Shown one piece after another: positions 50,374 to 59,735 of a stretch of DNA of 64,000 nucleotides (positions are counted from its first letter, which is position 1; every line of letters starts with the position of its first letter). The notes under the pieces were generated by a model. The model worked only from the letters and a program-made list of their open reading frames with translations, had not been told where the DNA came from and searched no databases. The stretch is taken from NCBI RefSeq assembly GCF_021117295.1, contig NZ_CP088247.1:721001-785000 (forward strand), in the 5' to 3' direction. This DNA is from Methylorubrum sp. B1-46. GTDB lineage: Bacteria > Pseudomonadota > Alphaproteobacteria > Rhizobiales > Beijerinckiaceae. The position numbers were made by a program, and so were the translations under genes.

Positions 50374-51564
50374 ATGGGATCCGTCTCGACCGGAAGTGAG
50401 CCGTCGGCGACCGCGCGCGCGCACGCGCCGCGGCCCCTGATCGGCCTCGACCTGCTCCGCTTCGGCGCGGCCTGCCTCGTCATGCTGTACCATCTCGCCT
50501 GCACCGCGTGGCTGGTGCCTTCGAGCGAGGCGGCCGCCCTCGTCGGATCGCCGATCCCGTTTCCGGCCCTGCTGCCCGTCAGCGCGCAGGGCTGGGTCGG
50601 CGTGCCGATGTTCTTCGTAATCTCAGGCTATGTCATCGCCTACTCCGCCTCGCAGGCAAGTCCGTCGCGCTTTCTCACCGGGCGCATCCTCCGCCTCGTG
50701 CCGGGCATCTGGTTCTGCGCCACCGTGTCGTTCGGGCTGGCGCTGCTCTTCTTCCCGGAAACCGGGGGGGTGCTGTTCGAGCGCTACATCCGCACGCTCA
50801 TCCTGTTCCCGGTTCCGCGCTGGATCGACGGCGTCTACTGGACGCTCGGGATCGAGATCGTGTTCTACGGTCTGGTCTATCTGCTGCTTTGCCTGAACCG
50901 GTTCGACCGGCTGGAGCCGGTGATCCTGGCGGTCGGCGTCGTCAGCACGCTCGCGTGGCTACTGGCGGCGGCCGCTGTCTGGCCGGATCTCGACCGGATC
51001 ATCAGCACGCGGATCGCCAAACTCATCCTTCTCACCCATGGCTGCCACTTCGCCCTCGGCGTGCTGCTGTGGAGCGCGGTGCGGCGAGGTCTGAGCGGAG
51101 CCCGCCTGGCCGGTCTCGCCGTCTGCCTGACGGGGGCCCTTCTGCAGATCCGCTACGATGCCGGCTTCGTCGGCGCCTCGCTCGGCCTTGATCGCAGCCC
51201 CGCGATGGCGTGGCTCCTCTACGCCGTGTTCATGCTGCTGTTCTGCCTGTCGATCCGCGTGAACACCGCGCTGAGCGACGCCTTCCCCGGCCTCGGGCGG
51301 CGATTTCGCGATCTCGGTCTCGCGACGTATCCGCTCTATCTGCTGCACACCTTCGTCGGCGCCCTGACGATGCGGTTCCTGTCCGCCTACGGTCTGCCGC
51401 CCGCGACCTGCCTCGCGGGCGGTTTCCTGACGGCCGTCGCCGCATCGCTGCTGGTGTCACGCTGGGTCGAGCCGCCCCTGCGCACTGGACTCGGGCGCGC
51501 ACTCCAAGCCGCGGGCATCCGGCTGCGCAGCCGTGGCCTGACGCCCGGCGCGCTCACCCGCTGA
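50374..51564 (+). CDS. Acyltransferase 3 family membrane protein
   Basis: A 396-residue polytopic membrane acyltransferase (Acyl_transf_3, OafA/NodX-like) with about ten hydrophobic segments. Family markers are PLIGLDLLRFGAACLVMLYH near the N-terminus with the catalytic-type histidine, FFVISGYVIAYS, and WTLGIEIVFYGLVYL. These enzymes acylate sugars of surface polysaccharides, lipids or peptidoglycan. ATG 50374 is preceded by GGGAAG; an earlier in-frame start would add an Arg-rich tail. No polysaccharide gene cluster is adjacent, so the acceptor is unknown. Confidence 0.9.
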   Translation: MGSVSTGSEPSATARAHAPRPLIGLDLLRFGAACLVMLYHLACTAWLVPSSEAAALVGSPIPFPALLPVSAQGWVGVPMFFVISGYVIAYSASQASPSRFLTGRILRLVPGIWFCATVSFGLALLFFPETGGVLFERYIRTLILFPVPRWIDGVYWTLGIEIVFYGLVYLLLCLNRFDRLEPVILAVGVVSTLAWLLAAAAVWPDLDRIISTRIAKLILLTHGCHFALGVLLWSAVRRGLSGARLAGLAVCLTGALLQIRYDAGFVGASLGLDRSPAMAWLLYAVFMLLFCLSIRVNTALSDAFPGLGRRFRDLGLATYPLYLLHTFVGALTMRFLSAYGLPPATCLAGGFLTAVAASLLVSRWVEPPLRTGLGRALQAAGIRLRSRGLTPGALTR

Positions 51565-51598
51565 GATTTCGCATCGGAGCGGGCCGTCTCGCCGCCGC

Positions 51599-52021
51599 TC
51601 AGCGCTCGGCGTAGCCGCCCATGGCGCAGACCTTGGCCCATTCCGCCTCCGTCACCGGCTGGACCGAGAGGCGCGAATTGGTGACGAGGGCCATGTCCTT
51701 GAGCGCGGCCTCCGCCTTGATGGCGTCGAGGCCGACCGGGCGCGGCATCGGCGCCACCGCCCGGACATCGACCATGCCGAAGCGTCCGCTCTCGTCGGTA
51801 TGGTCGGGGTAGTAGGGCTTGATGACCTCGACGATGCCGACGACGGCCTTGCCCTCGTTGGAATGGTAGAAGAAGCCGCGCTCGCCGACCTGCATCGCCT
51901 GCATCTGCTTCTTGGCGAGGTGGTTGCGCACGCCGTTCCAGAAGGTGCCGTCCTCCCCCACCTCGACCTGCTGGTCCCAGGACCAGGTCGCGGGTTCGGA
52001 CTTGAACAGCCAGTAGGCCAT
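51599..52021 (-). CDS. EVE domain protein
   Basis: A 140-residue protein consisting of one EVE domain, a PUA-related fold that recognises modified bases in RNA or DNA. The N-terminal signature YWLFKSEPATWSWDQQV, the segment GVRNHLAKKQMQAMQVGERG, and FFYHSNEGKAVVGIVEVI are classic. It lies downstream of gpsA on the same strand (76-base gap), a frequent alphaproteobacterial arrangement together with tsaD. A housekeeping RNA-linked role is the usual assumption. Confidence 0.93.
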   Translation of the reverse strand: MAYWLFKSEPATWSWDQQVEVGEDGTFWNGVRNHLAKKQMQAMQVGERGFFYHSNEGKAVVGIVEVIKPYYPDHTDESGRFGMVDVRAVAPMPRPVGLDAIKAEAALKDMALVTNSRLSVQPVTEAEWAKVCAMGGYAER

Positions 52022-52097
52022 GGTGCGGGGCGGCTCCGTCGGGAAAGGCGCCCCCGATTATCGAAAATCCGGCCGCGCTTGAAGGGCGGGGCGCCGC

Positions 52098-53111
52098 TTA
52101 CGCCGTCTCGGCCTTGAGCGGCCGCGACAGCAGGCGGGTCATCGCCGCATCGACCGTCAGGGCGCCGGCCACCACCGCCGCGACCGCCTCGGCCACCGGC
52201 ATCTCGACCTCGCGCGTGCGGGCGAGATCGACCAGCGCCTGCGCGGTGAAGGCGCCCTCCGCGAGCTTGCCGCCCGAAGCCTCCTCAGGCGAGGCGCCGC
52301 GCCCGAGGCGCTCACCGAAGGCGAAGTTGCGCGATTGCGGCGAGGAGGCCGTGAGCACGAGGTCGCCCAGGCCGGACAAGCCCATCAGCGTCTCCGCCCG
52401 GCCGCCATACGCGCGGGCGAAGCGCATCAGTTCGGCAAAGGCGCGGGCGATCAACGCGGCGCGGGCACTCTCGCCCAGGCCGCGGCCCGCGACGATGCCG
52501 GCGGCGATCGCCAGCACGTTCTTGCCCGCCCCCCCGACCTCGACGCCGCGCACGTCGTCGGTGTGATAGAGTCGGAAGGCCGGTCCCGAGAGCAGGCCGG
52601 CAAGCCGCGCCGCCAGCGCCCCGTCCGCGGCGGCGAGCGTCACCGCCGTGGGCAGTCCGCGGGCCACGTCGGCGGCGAAGCTCGGCCCCGACAGCACCGC
52701 GACCGGGGCACCTTCCGGCAGAACCTCCGCCGCCACCGCGCTCATGAAAGCGTCGCTGCCCCGCTCGATTCCCTTGGCGCACAGCACCAGGGCGGCGCCG
52801 GGCGCCAGCGAGGGTGCGAGCGCCGCGAGCACACCGCGCAGGGTCTGGGCCGGCACGACCAGCAGCACTGTGCCGGCCTGCCCGAGCGCGGCGGCCTCCG
52901 CGGTGGCTCGCACACGGGGATGCAGGGCGACACCGGGCAGGTAGCGCTCGTTGGCGCGTTCCCGTTCCATCCGCGCGGCGGCCTCGGGATCACGCATCCA
53001 GAGCGTGACCTCGCGCCCCGCTGCGGCCGCGGCGTTCGCCAGGGCCGTTCCCCAGGATCCGCCGCCGACGACCGCGACGCTCTCGTCCCGCCGCTGCGTG
53101 CCTGACTTCAT
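52098..53111 (-). CDS. gpsA: NAD(P)-dependent glycerol-3-phosphate dehydrogenase
   Basis: A 337-residue enzyme that reduces dihydroxyacetone phosphate to sn-glycerol 3-phosphate for phospholipid synthesis. The dinucleotide site is [20 protein letters not shown] near the N-terminus. The catalytic-domain signature runs [20 protein letters not shown] (with the active lysine), and later [17 protein letters not shown]. The start is ATG 53109-53111, with GGAGG five bases upstream; a GTG four codons earlier is unlikely. In most relatives tsaD lies directly upstream on the same strand; here a chemoreceptor on the other strand separates them by 2.1 kb. Confidence 0.96.
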   Translation of the reverse strand: MKSGTQRRDESVAVVGGGSWGTALANAAAAAGREVTLWMRDPEAAARMERERANERYLPGVALHPRVRATAEAAALGQAGTVLLVVPAQTLRGVLAALAPSLAPGAALVLCAKGIERGSDAFMSAVAAEVLPEGAPVAVLSGPSFAADVARGLPTAVTLAAADGALAARLAGLLSGPAFRLYHTDDVRGVEVGGAGKNVLAIAAGIVAGRGLGESARAALIARAFAELMRFARAYGGRAETLMGLSGLGDLVLTASSPQSRNFAFGERLGRGASPEEASGGKLAEGAFTAQALVDLARTREVEMPVAEAVAAVVAGALTVDAAMTRLLSRPLKAETA

Positions 53112-53678
53112 GTCTGCCTCCACCGGGAACCTGATTGCGGGAACTTGGTGCGGCCCATGCCCATTACAGCCAAGCTGCGGACCTGCCCCGCCTCTTCCGC
53201 TTCGCGATAACGGCCTGTCGGCGGAAGAGCGAGGGTCGATCCGGGATCGTTCAATGACGGAGGCACCATAGCGCCGAATCCCTCTCTCGCTGCTTCGACG
53301 GCAACGTTCCTCGGGACAAGGCGGTTACGGCAGCGACGGCTCGGAGCGATTCTCAATGGGTCCAAGGCGAGAAAATCTTTGTCCGTCAATCACGGACAAA
53401 GGCGGCGCTTTTCCCCTCCCATCGTGTGAATTCAGTCTTGGCTGTCCCTTCCCTTACAAGGGTGAGCCTCTCCTTCACCGGTGATCGATCTCGATATACG
53501 CACTTTTCATCTATGCAGATTTTTCACGGTAGTTTGACTTTTCAAATCCGCGTGATTGTCTCTGAGAAAGCGAAATCAGCGGTGCGCATATTGCCCGAAG
53601 CTCGCAAAATTAACTTTTGGTTAGAAATATGTCGAGAAAATAAGTTTCCGACACACGTGATGCTTGGAACTGTCTGCC
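53112..53678. other. 567-base region upstream of PAS chemoreceptor
   Basis: No convincing gene is present between gpsA and the chemoreceptor. GC content falls clearly after about 53450, and 53500-53660 is AT-rich, which is where the chemoreceptor promoter is expected. A perfect 9-bp-arm hairpin at 53378-53400 is listed separately. A 93-codon minus-strand frame at 53108-53389 has only a TTG start and an unremarkable composition, and is not accepted. Confidence 0.45.
53378..53400. promoter_or_regulatory. Perfect 9-bp inverted repeat with 5-base loop
   Basis: TTTGTCCGT (53378-53386) and ACGGACAAA (53392-53400) are exact complements around CAATC. It sits about 280 bases upstream of the chemoreceptor and 267 bases upstream of gpsA, not at the end of any gene, so an operator or leader structure is more likely than a terminator. 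Confidence 0.4.
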
Positions 53679-55154
53679 GTGGCGATCTTCCAATCCGAGC
53701 AGGATTCCATTCTGGCCGCCGTCGATCGCGCCCAAGGTCGCATCGAATTCACGATGGACGGCACCATCACGCACGCGAACGCCAACTTCCTCGGCCTCGT
53801 TGGCTACACCCTCGATGAGGTGCGCGGTCGCCCGCACGCGATGTTCATGCCGCCGGAACAGCGCGAAAGCCCAGAATACAAGGACTTCTGGAATGCGCTT
53901 CGCCGCGGCGAATTTCAGGCTCGCGAGTTCCGCCGGATCGCCAAGGACGGCCGATCGATCTGGATCCAAGCCTCCTACAATCCGATCTTCGACCGGCGCG
54001 GGCGTCCCTACAAAGTGGTGAAGTTCGCCACCGATATCACCGCCCAGGCCGAGCGCAACGCGGGTTACGAGGGGCAGATTGCCGCGATCAACCGGTCCCA
54101 GGCCGTGATCCATTTCAGCCTCGACGGCACGATCACGGATGCCAACGAGAACTTCCTCAACGCGATGGGGTATCGGCTCGACGAGATCCGCGGTCGCCAT
54201 CACAGCCTGTTCGTCGATCCCGAGGAGGCCAAGGGCGCCGCCTATGCCGGCTTCTGGAAGTCGCTCGCGAACGGCACCTATCAGTCCGGCGAGTTTCAGC
54301 GCTTCGCCAAGGGCGGGCGGACGGTCTGGATCTACGGCAGCTACAATCCGGTCCTCGACCGAGAGGGGCGGCCCTGCGCGGTGGTGAAGTTCGCCAGCGA
54401 CGTGACCCAGGCGGTCGCAGACCGCCTGCGGCGCGCCAACGGACAACACGCCATCGAGACCGATCTCGGCACCATCACCGGTGCGATGTCGAATGTCAGC
54501 CGCCAGGCCAGCGAGACGGCGGCCGCCGTCGCCGTCACCTCCGACAACGTCCAGTCCGTCGCCGCGGGCGCCGAGGAATTCGCGGCCTCGATCTCGGAGT
54601 TGAGCCGCCACGCCTCGCAGGCGAAGACGGCCGCCGATGCGGCCGTGACCCGCGCCGAGGAGGCAGGCGGCATCGTCAGCGGCCTGACCGCGACGGCCGA
54701 GCGCATCGGAGAGGTCGTCTCCGTAATCCGCTCGATCGCCGACCAGACGAACCTGCTGGCGCTGAACGCCACCATCGAGGCGGCCCGCGCCGGTGCGGCC
54801 GGGCGCGGCTTCGCCGTGGTCGCCACCGAAGTGAAGGCGCTGGCCAGCCAGTCCTCGCGTGCCACGGAGGATATCGGCCAGCAGATCGCCGCCGTGCAGG
54901 ATTCCTCGGCCCGGGCCGTCGAGGCGATCCGCGCCATCGTCTCCACCATCACGGATCTCAGCGAGATCTCGATGAGCGTGTCTTCGGCCGTCACCGAGCA
55001 GGCCGCCGTCACGCAGGAGATCGCGACCAACATGCAGACCGCCGCGCGCAGCGTGGACGCCGTCCGCCGCAACGCCGACGGCATCGCCTATGCCGCGGGC
55101 GAGGTCGATCTGTCCGTGCAGAAGGTGACCGCCTCCGCTCGCGCGCTCGCCTGA
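53679..55154 (+). CDS. Cytoplasmic PAS-PAS methyl-accepting chemotaxis protein
   Basis: A chemoreceptor of about 491 residues without membrane segments. Two PAS domains in tandem (about 5-115 and 125-235) share the same pattern, [20 protein letters not shown] in the first and [20 protein letters not shown] in the second. Each is followed by a PAC-like IRK/WI..SYNP segment ([20 protein letters not shown]). The signalling domain contains [20 protein letters not shown] and [15 protein letters not shown] domains of this kind often bind haem or flavin and sense oxygen or redox state; that is inference. Start uncertain: GTG 53679 is chosen, but TTG 53664 is in frame. It lies on the plus strand between the minus-strand genes gpsA and tsaD. 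Confidence 0.92.
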   Translation: MAIFQSEQDSILAAVDRAQGRIEFTMDGTITHANANFLGLVGYTLDEVRGRPHAMFMPPEQRESPEYKDFWNALRRGEFQAREFRRIAKDGRSIWIQASYNPIFDRRGRPYKVVKFATDITAQAERNAGYEGQIAAINRSQAVIHFSLDGTITDANENFLNAMGYRLDEIRGRHHSLFVDPEEAKGAAYAGFWKSLANGTYQSGEFQRFAKGGRTVWIYGSYNPVLDREGRPCAVVKFASDVTQAVADRLRRANGQHAIETDLGTITGAMSNVSRQASETAAAVAVTSDNVQSVAAGAEEFAASISELSRHASQAKTAADAAVTRAEEAGGIVSGLTATAERIGEVVSVIRSIADQTNLLALNATIEAARAGAAGRGFAVVATEVKALASQSSRATEDIGQQIAAVQDSSARAVEAIRAIVSTITDLSEISMSVSSAVTEQAAVTQEIATNMQTAARSVDAVRRNADGIAYAAGEVDLSVQKVTASARALA

Positions 55155-55170
55155 TCTCCGGCGAACGCTC

Positions 55171-56214
55171 TCACGCGGCCGGCGCGGCCTCGGCGAAGGG
55201 CCAGCGGGCGCGGGCCGGCACGGTGAGGTCGTCGACGAAGCCGAGGCGCAGACGCTCGAGCCCGGCCCAGGCGATCATCGCCCCGTTGTCGCCGCACAGC
55301 GGAAGCGGTGGGGCGACGAAGCTCAGCCCGACCTCCCCCGCCTGCGCCGCGAGAGCTCGACGGATCGCCCCGTTAGCGGCTACACCGCCCGCAGCGACCA
55401 GAGCCGTCGGATGCCCGGCGACGCCCGCGAAGGCGCGTAGCGCCACGCGCACGCGGTCCACCACCACATCCACTACCGCCGCCTGGAAGCTCGCACAGAG
55501 ATCCGCCACGTCCTGCGAGGCGAGCGGTTCGAGCCGCTCGGCCTCGATCCGCAGGGCAGTCTTGAGGCCCGAGAGCGAGAAATCCGCCTGTCGCCGTCCC
55601 AGCATCGGCCGCGGCAGCGCGAACCGCTCAGGGTTGCCGCCCTGCGCCTGCCGCTCCACCTCGGGACCGCCGGGATAGCCGAGGCCCAAGAGCTTGGCGA
55701 CCTTGTCGAAGGCCTCCCCGATGGCATCGTCGATGGTGGTGCCGAGCCGGACGTAGTCGCCCACCCCCTTCACCGCGACGAGCTGCGTGTGCCCGCCGGA
55801 GGCCAGCAGCAGCAAATAGGGAAAGGCGAGCCCGTCGGTGAGTCGCGGCGTCAGCGCGTGCGCTTCCAAGTGGTTGACCGCCAGAAGCGGCTTGCGCGCG
55901 ACGAGGGAGAGGGTCTTGGCCGTGACGAGGCCGATCAGCACGCCACCGATCAGGCCGGGCCCGGCCGCAACCGCGATCCCGTCGATCTCCTTCAGGGTCG
56001 TCCCCGCCCGCTGGAGCGCCCGAGCGATGAGGCGGTCGAGCACCTCGACATGGGCGCGGGCGGCGATCTCGGGCACGACGCCGCCATAGGCCGCGTGCTC
56101 GGCGATCTGGCTCAGCACCTCGTTGGCGAGGATCTGACCGCGCTCGCCCTCACCGAGCGTCACGACGGCGGCGGCGGTCTCGTCGCAGGTTGTCTCGATG
56201 CCGAGGATCTTCAT
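55171..56214 (-). CDS. tsaD: tRNA t6A synthesis protein TsaD
   Basis: A 347-residue ASKHA-fold protein, catalytic subunit of the complex that adds threonylcarbamoyl to A37 of ANN-decoding tRNAs. The start [17 protein letters not shown] is universal, the metal-binding HLEAH motif contributes His115 and His119, and the later signatures [20 protein letters not shown] and [12 protein letters not shown] are intact. ATG 56212-56214 is used; the frame is open for 190 more codons upstream but only with shadow sequence. It is divergent from hemD. TrmO, which modifies t6A further, is encoded at 33310-33816. Confidence 0.96.
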   Translation of the reverse strand: MKILGIETTCDETAAAVVTLGEGERGQILANEVLSQIAEHAAYGGVVPEIAARAHVEVLDRLIARALQRAGTTLKEIDGIAVAAGPGLIGGVLIGLVTAKTLSLVARKPLLAVNHLEAHALTPRLTDGLAFPYLLLLASGGHTQLVAVKGVGDYVRLGTTIDDAIGEAFDKVAKLLGLGYPGGPEVERQAQGGNPERFALPRPMLGRRQADFSLSGLKTALRIEAERLEPLASQDVADLCASFQAAVVDVVVDRVRVALRAFAGVAGHPTALVAAGGVAANGAIRRALAAQAGEVGLSFVAPPLPLCGDNGAMIAWAGLERLRLGFVDDLTVPARARWPFAEAAPAA

Positions 56215-56419
56215 GAGGGTCACGCTGACGTCCACGCACCGTTGCGCGCCGGGGGCCGGCCCGCCTACTCCATGTCCCGCGAGAGCCGGGTCGGGCCGCC
56301 CGCGAAGACGCATCTGCGAAGACACGTCTACGACGAAACCGCCGACGGATACAGGTGAAGCGCAACGCCGACGGACGCTGTGGATGGCGTGAGCGAACGG
56401 CGCGAGGGGAGACGAACGC

Positions 56420-57133
56420 ATGCGGATCTGGGTGTCGCGGCCCGAGCCGGGCGCGGGACGCACGGCGCGGCGGCTGGCCGAACTCGGCCACGCGGCGCTC
56501 GTGGCGCCGGTCCTTCGGATCGGGCCGGGCGGCGCACCACCGCCCGCCAGCCGGTTCGATGGGCTGATCCTCACGAGCGCCAACGCCGCCGCGCCGCTCG
56601 CCGGGGCGGGCTTTCCCGCCGCACCGGTCTTCGCCGTCGGCCGCCGCACGGCCGAGCGGGCCGAGCGCGCGGGCCTGCAATCCGTGCTCTGTGCCGACGG
56701 GGACGCCGCCGACCTCGCCCGGCTGGTCGCGGCGCATATCAGGCCGGGCAGCGCCCTCCTCCACGCCGCGGGCGAGGATCGCAAGCCGGAACCCGCCGCG
56801 AGCCTGACGGCCGAGGGCTACCGCGTCACGACCTGGACCGCCTACGCCGCCCTGGCCGAGGCGGCCCTCCCCGGATCGGCGGCGCAGGCGCTCGCGGGCC
56901 GGGACGACGCCCTGCCGCTCACGGCGGCCCTGCATTTCTCACGAAGGAGCGCGGAAATCGCCGAGCGGCTCTGCCGAGAGGCGGGTCTGAGCGGAGCGTT
57001 TCGGGCGCTGGCGCATTACTGCCTGTCCCCGGACGTGGCCGCGGGACTGGTCGAGCTCGGCATTGCGGCCCATTTTGTGGCGGCGCGCCCGAGCGAGGAG
57101 GCTCTCCTCGCCGGTCTCGCGGCTTCGGACTGA
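56420..57133 (+). CDS. hemD: Uroporphyrinogen-III synthase
   Basis: A 237-residue HemD protein, which cyclises hydroxymethylbilane to uroporphyrinogen III for haem, sirohaem and cobalamin. The fold is poorly conserved, but [20 protein letters not shown] at the start, [12 protein letters not shown], and [13 protein letters not shown] are typical, as is length. It is followed by mitofilin and hemY, as in most alphaproteobacteria. hemC, which normally precedes hemD and supplies its substrate, is absent: only 205 non-coding bases separate tsaD and hemD. Confidence 0.88.
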   Translation: MRIWVSRPEPGAGRTARRLAELGHAALVAPVLRIGPGGAPPPASRFDGLILTSANAAAPLAGAGFPAAPVFAVGRRTAERAERAGLQSVLCADGDAADLARLVAAHIRPGSALLHAAGEDRKPEPAASLTAEGYRVTTWTAYAALAEAALPGSAAQALAGRDDALPLTAALHFSRRSAEIAERLCREAGLSGAFRALAHYCLSPDVAAGLVELGIAAHFVAARPSEEALLAGLAASD

Positions 57134-57275
57134 CCGCTCTCGTCGCCCGCCTGCGGACCGATGCGGACGGCAGAGCTTAACGAAGCGTCGGAGAAGGAGC
57201 CCGGAAGCGGCTCCAATGGATGACGGCGCGGTTTCGCTCTTCTATGGGAGCAAACTGCGCCGGTGCGGCGGCTGA

Positions 57276-59618
57276 ATGGAGCGAACGCCCGTGACTTCAC
57301 CCAAGGACGGCCCCAGGGACGGTTCCAAGTCTCTCGATCAAGGCAAGTCTCTCGAGCAGGGCAAGGCTTCCGAGCAAGGCAAGGAGTCGGCCAAGGATTC
57401 GACGAGGGATTCGTCACGGCCCGCCGATCCCAAGGTGATGGGCAAGCCGGTCGAACCTTCAGCGACCGCCGCCTCCGCGAAGCCCGACCCGACCAAGACG
57501 GGACCGACTGCCTCGGAACCGGCCAAGCCCGGACCGACCGGGAGCAGTGCGCTGTCCGGCAGCGGGCCGACGGGCGCCTCGGGCCGTCCGCTGGATGCCA
57601 AGGCGGATGCGCCGTTGAAGTCGGGGCCGACGGGCAGCAGCGCCATCCCTTCCGCCGGTTCGGCCGGTGCCGCAGGATCGACCGCTTCGGGCAAATCCGC
57701 CGAGCCGGGAAAGCCGTCCACCGGCTCCGCAACACCGGCCGCCTCCAACCCCACGGGCGCGAGCCCGACGGGGGGCAGCGCACCGTTGAAGCCGGGCCCG
57801 ACCGGAAGCAGCGCCGTGCCGCCGAGCGCGACCGGGACCAAGCCCGCCGATGCGAAACCCGAGTCGCCCGCCAAAGCCGGCGCCACTGGCAGCAGTGCCG
57901 TGAAGCCGGAAGTCCCGCCTTCCGGGAGCGCCAAGCCGCAAGACCCGAAGCTGCAAGACCCGAAGTCACAGGACGCCAAGCCTGACGCCCGACCGGAGGC
58001 GAAGCCCGGAACGGCACCGGGTACCACCCGTGTGACGGAAACGGCCTCGCTGACCGAAGGCCCGATTCTCGACCTGAAGGCCAAGCGTCTCTCAGACCCG
58101 GCGGATTCGGCGAAGCCGGGCGCGAAGCCCGACGCCGCTAAGGGGGGACCGGGTGCCTCCGCCTCGCCCAAGTCGCCGTCCGGTGAAGCGCCCAAGACAG
58201 AGGCGTCCAAGGCAACGGCGCCGTCCGCGCCGGCCCGCAGTGGTCCCGGCTTCGGCTCGGTCGCTGCCTCGGGGCTGCTCGGCGGCCTGATCGGCGCCGG
58301 CCTGCTTTACGGCGTCACCACCTACCAGCAAGGAGCCGATCCGCGGTTGGCCAATCTCGACCAATCGATCGCGGGTCTTGCCACCAAGGATGCGGTGGCC
58401 GGCCTCGACAGGCGGCTGGCCGCCAACGAACAGGCCCTCAAGCCGTTGCCCGACGCGATTGCCCGAGCAGAGGCGGCGGCGAAGGCCGCGACGGATCGCG
58501 CCAACGAGGCGCTGCAGCGAGCGGGCGCCGCGCCCGCCGCCGACGGCTCGGCTCCGGCCCCGGCGATCCCCGCGGATCTGACAGCGCGTCTCGATGCCCT
58601 CGACCAGCGGGTTTCGGCGTTGCAGGAGGAGCCCGGCCGCGACGGCAATGCGGAGGTGAAGACGGCGCCGACCGTGGATCCAACGGCGCTCGCGGCCCTC
58701 GACGACCGGATCAAGGCGCTCGAAGCGAACGACTCAAAGGCCGCATCGTCCGACCTCGCGGACAAGATCGCGGCGCTCCAGGGCGAGGTCGCCTCCCGCG
58801 CCAAGGCCGACGAGGCGGCCGAGGCCGCTCTCGGCAAGCGCGTGGACGAGGTGCAGAAGGCGCTGGAGGGCCGCCTCGCTGCGGCGAGCCAAGCCGCCCA
58901 GGAGGCGACCCAGGCGGGCAAGCAGGCCGCCGACGCCGCCCGGACCCGTGCCGAGGAGGCCGTGCAGGGCCTGGAGCGCAAGCTTCAGGACAAGCTGCAG
59001 GAGCAGTCGGACCGGATCGCCGGCCTCGACAAGGCGGTTGATCAGAGCGCCAAGCAGACCACCGTGCAGTCGGCCCTGCGCATCGTCGCGGCCGACCGGA
59101 TCGCCTCGGCGCTGGAGGCGGGCCAGCCCTACCCGGACGCGCTGGCCAGCCTGCGCAACCTCGAACCGGCGGATTCCAAGCGCCTCGACGCGCTCGGTCC
59201 CTTCGCCGACAAGGGTGCGCCGACGGCGGCCAGCCTCGCGGCGGAGTTCCGCCGAATTTCGGAGAAGATCGCCGACGCCAAGCGCGCGGCCCAGGCGAAG
59301 GCCGTGGCCGAGACCGGCAATGTCGGTGACCGGCTGATGAGCATGGCAAGCTCCCTCGTGCAGGTGAAGCGCGTCGAGGGATCGGCCTCGGGCGCTGCGT
59401 CGTCGAGCGCGGGCACCGAGACCTCCACCGGACAGGTTCAGGCGGCCCTCGACCGTGGGGACCTCGCCGAAGCGGCCAAGGCCTATGCCGCGCTTCCCGA
59501 GGAAGCGCGGGCCCAGGGCGGTGATTTCGGCGCCCGGCTCGCGGCGCGGGCCGAGGCAGGCCGCGCCGCGCAAGGGCTGCTGGCCGACGCCTTCACCGGC
59601 CTGCCTCCCGCGCGCTGA
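57276..59618 (+). CDS. Mitofilin-like (Mic60 family) membrane protein
   Basis: A 780-residue alphaproteobacterial mitofilin/Mic60 relative, an inner-membrane protein whose mitochondrial counterpart shapes cristae. It has an unusually long disordered N-region (about 1-320, rich in Pro, Gly, Ser and Lys, containing a GPTGSSA-type heptad four times), one membrane helix (about 328-346), and a periplasmic coiled coil (about 350-600). The C-terminal mitofilin domain (about 615-780) contains VQSALRIVAADRIASALEAG and ALASLRNLEP. The ATG at 57276 or GTG at 57291 could be the start. Sitting between hemD and hemY is the conserved place for this family. The long acceptor-side tail is larger than usual. 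Confidence 0.87.
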   Translation: MERTPVTSPKDGPRDGSKSLDQGKSLEQGKASEQGKESAKDSTRDSSRPADPKVMGKPVEPSATAASAKPDPTKTGPTASEPAKPGPTGSSALSGSGPTGASGRPLDAKADAPLKSGPTGSSAIPSAGSAGAAGSTASGKSAEPGKPSTGSATPAASNPTGASPTGGSAPLKPGPTGSSAVPPSATGTKPADAKPESPAKAGATGSSAVKPEVPPSGSAKPQDPKLQDPKSQDAKPDARPEAKPGTAPGTTRVTETASLTEGPILDLKAKRLSDPADSAKPGAKPDAAKGGPGASASPKSPSGEAPKTEASKATAPSAPARSGPGFGSVAASGLLGGLIGAGLLYGVTTYQQGADPRLANLDQSIAGLATKDAVAGLDRRLAANEQALKPLPDAIARAEAAAKAATDRANEALQRAGAAPAADGSAPAPAIPADLTARLDALDQRVSALQEEPGRDGNAEVKTAPTVDPTALAALDDRIKALEANDSKAASSDLADKIAALQGEVASRAKADEAAEAALGKRVDEVQKALEGRLAAASQAAQEATQAGKQAADAARTRAEEAVQGLERKLQDKLQEQSDRIAGLDKAVDQSAKQTTVQSALRIVAADRIASALEAGQPYPDALASLRNLEPADSKRLDALGPFADKGAPTAASLAAEFRRISEKIADAKRAAQAKAVAETGNVGDRLMSMASSLVQVKRVEGSASGAASSSAGTETSTGQVQAALDRGDLAEAAKAYAALPEEARAQGGDFGARLAARAEAGRAAQGLLADAFTGLPPAR

Positions 59619-59735
59619 CGGTCGAGGCCACTCTCGATGACCATGAACCGGCCGCGCCCTGCGCGGCGTTCCCCCCTTCCACTCTGCCCGGGCCGCGTGC
59701 GCCCGCTCCCCGTGCTCCCAAGGAGGCCCTGACCC

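Noticed and set aside
53108..53389. A 93-codon minus-strand frame upstream of gpsA
   Set aside because: It has only a TTG start inside a hairpin, no ribosome site, and unremarkable composition, and overlaps the gpsA start.
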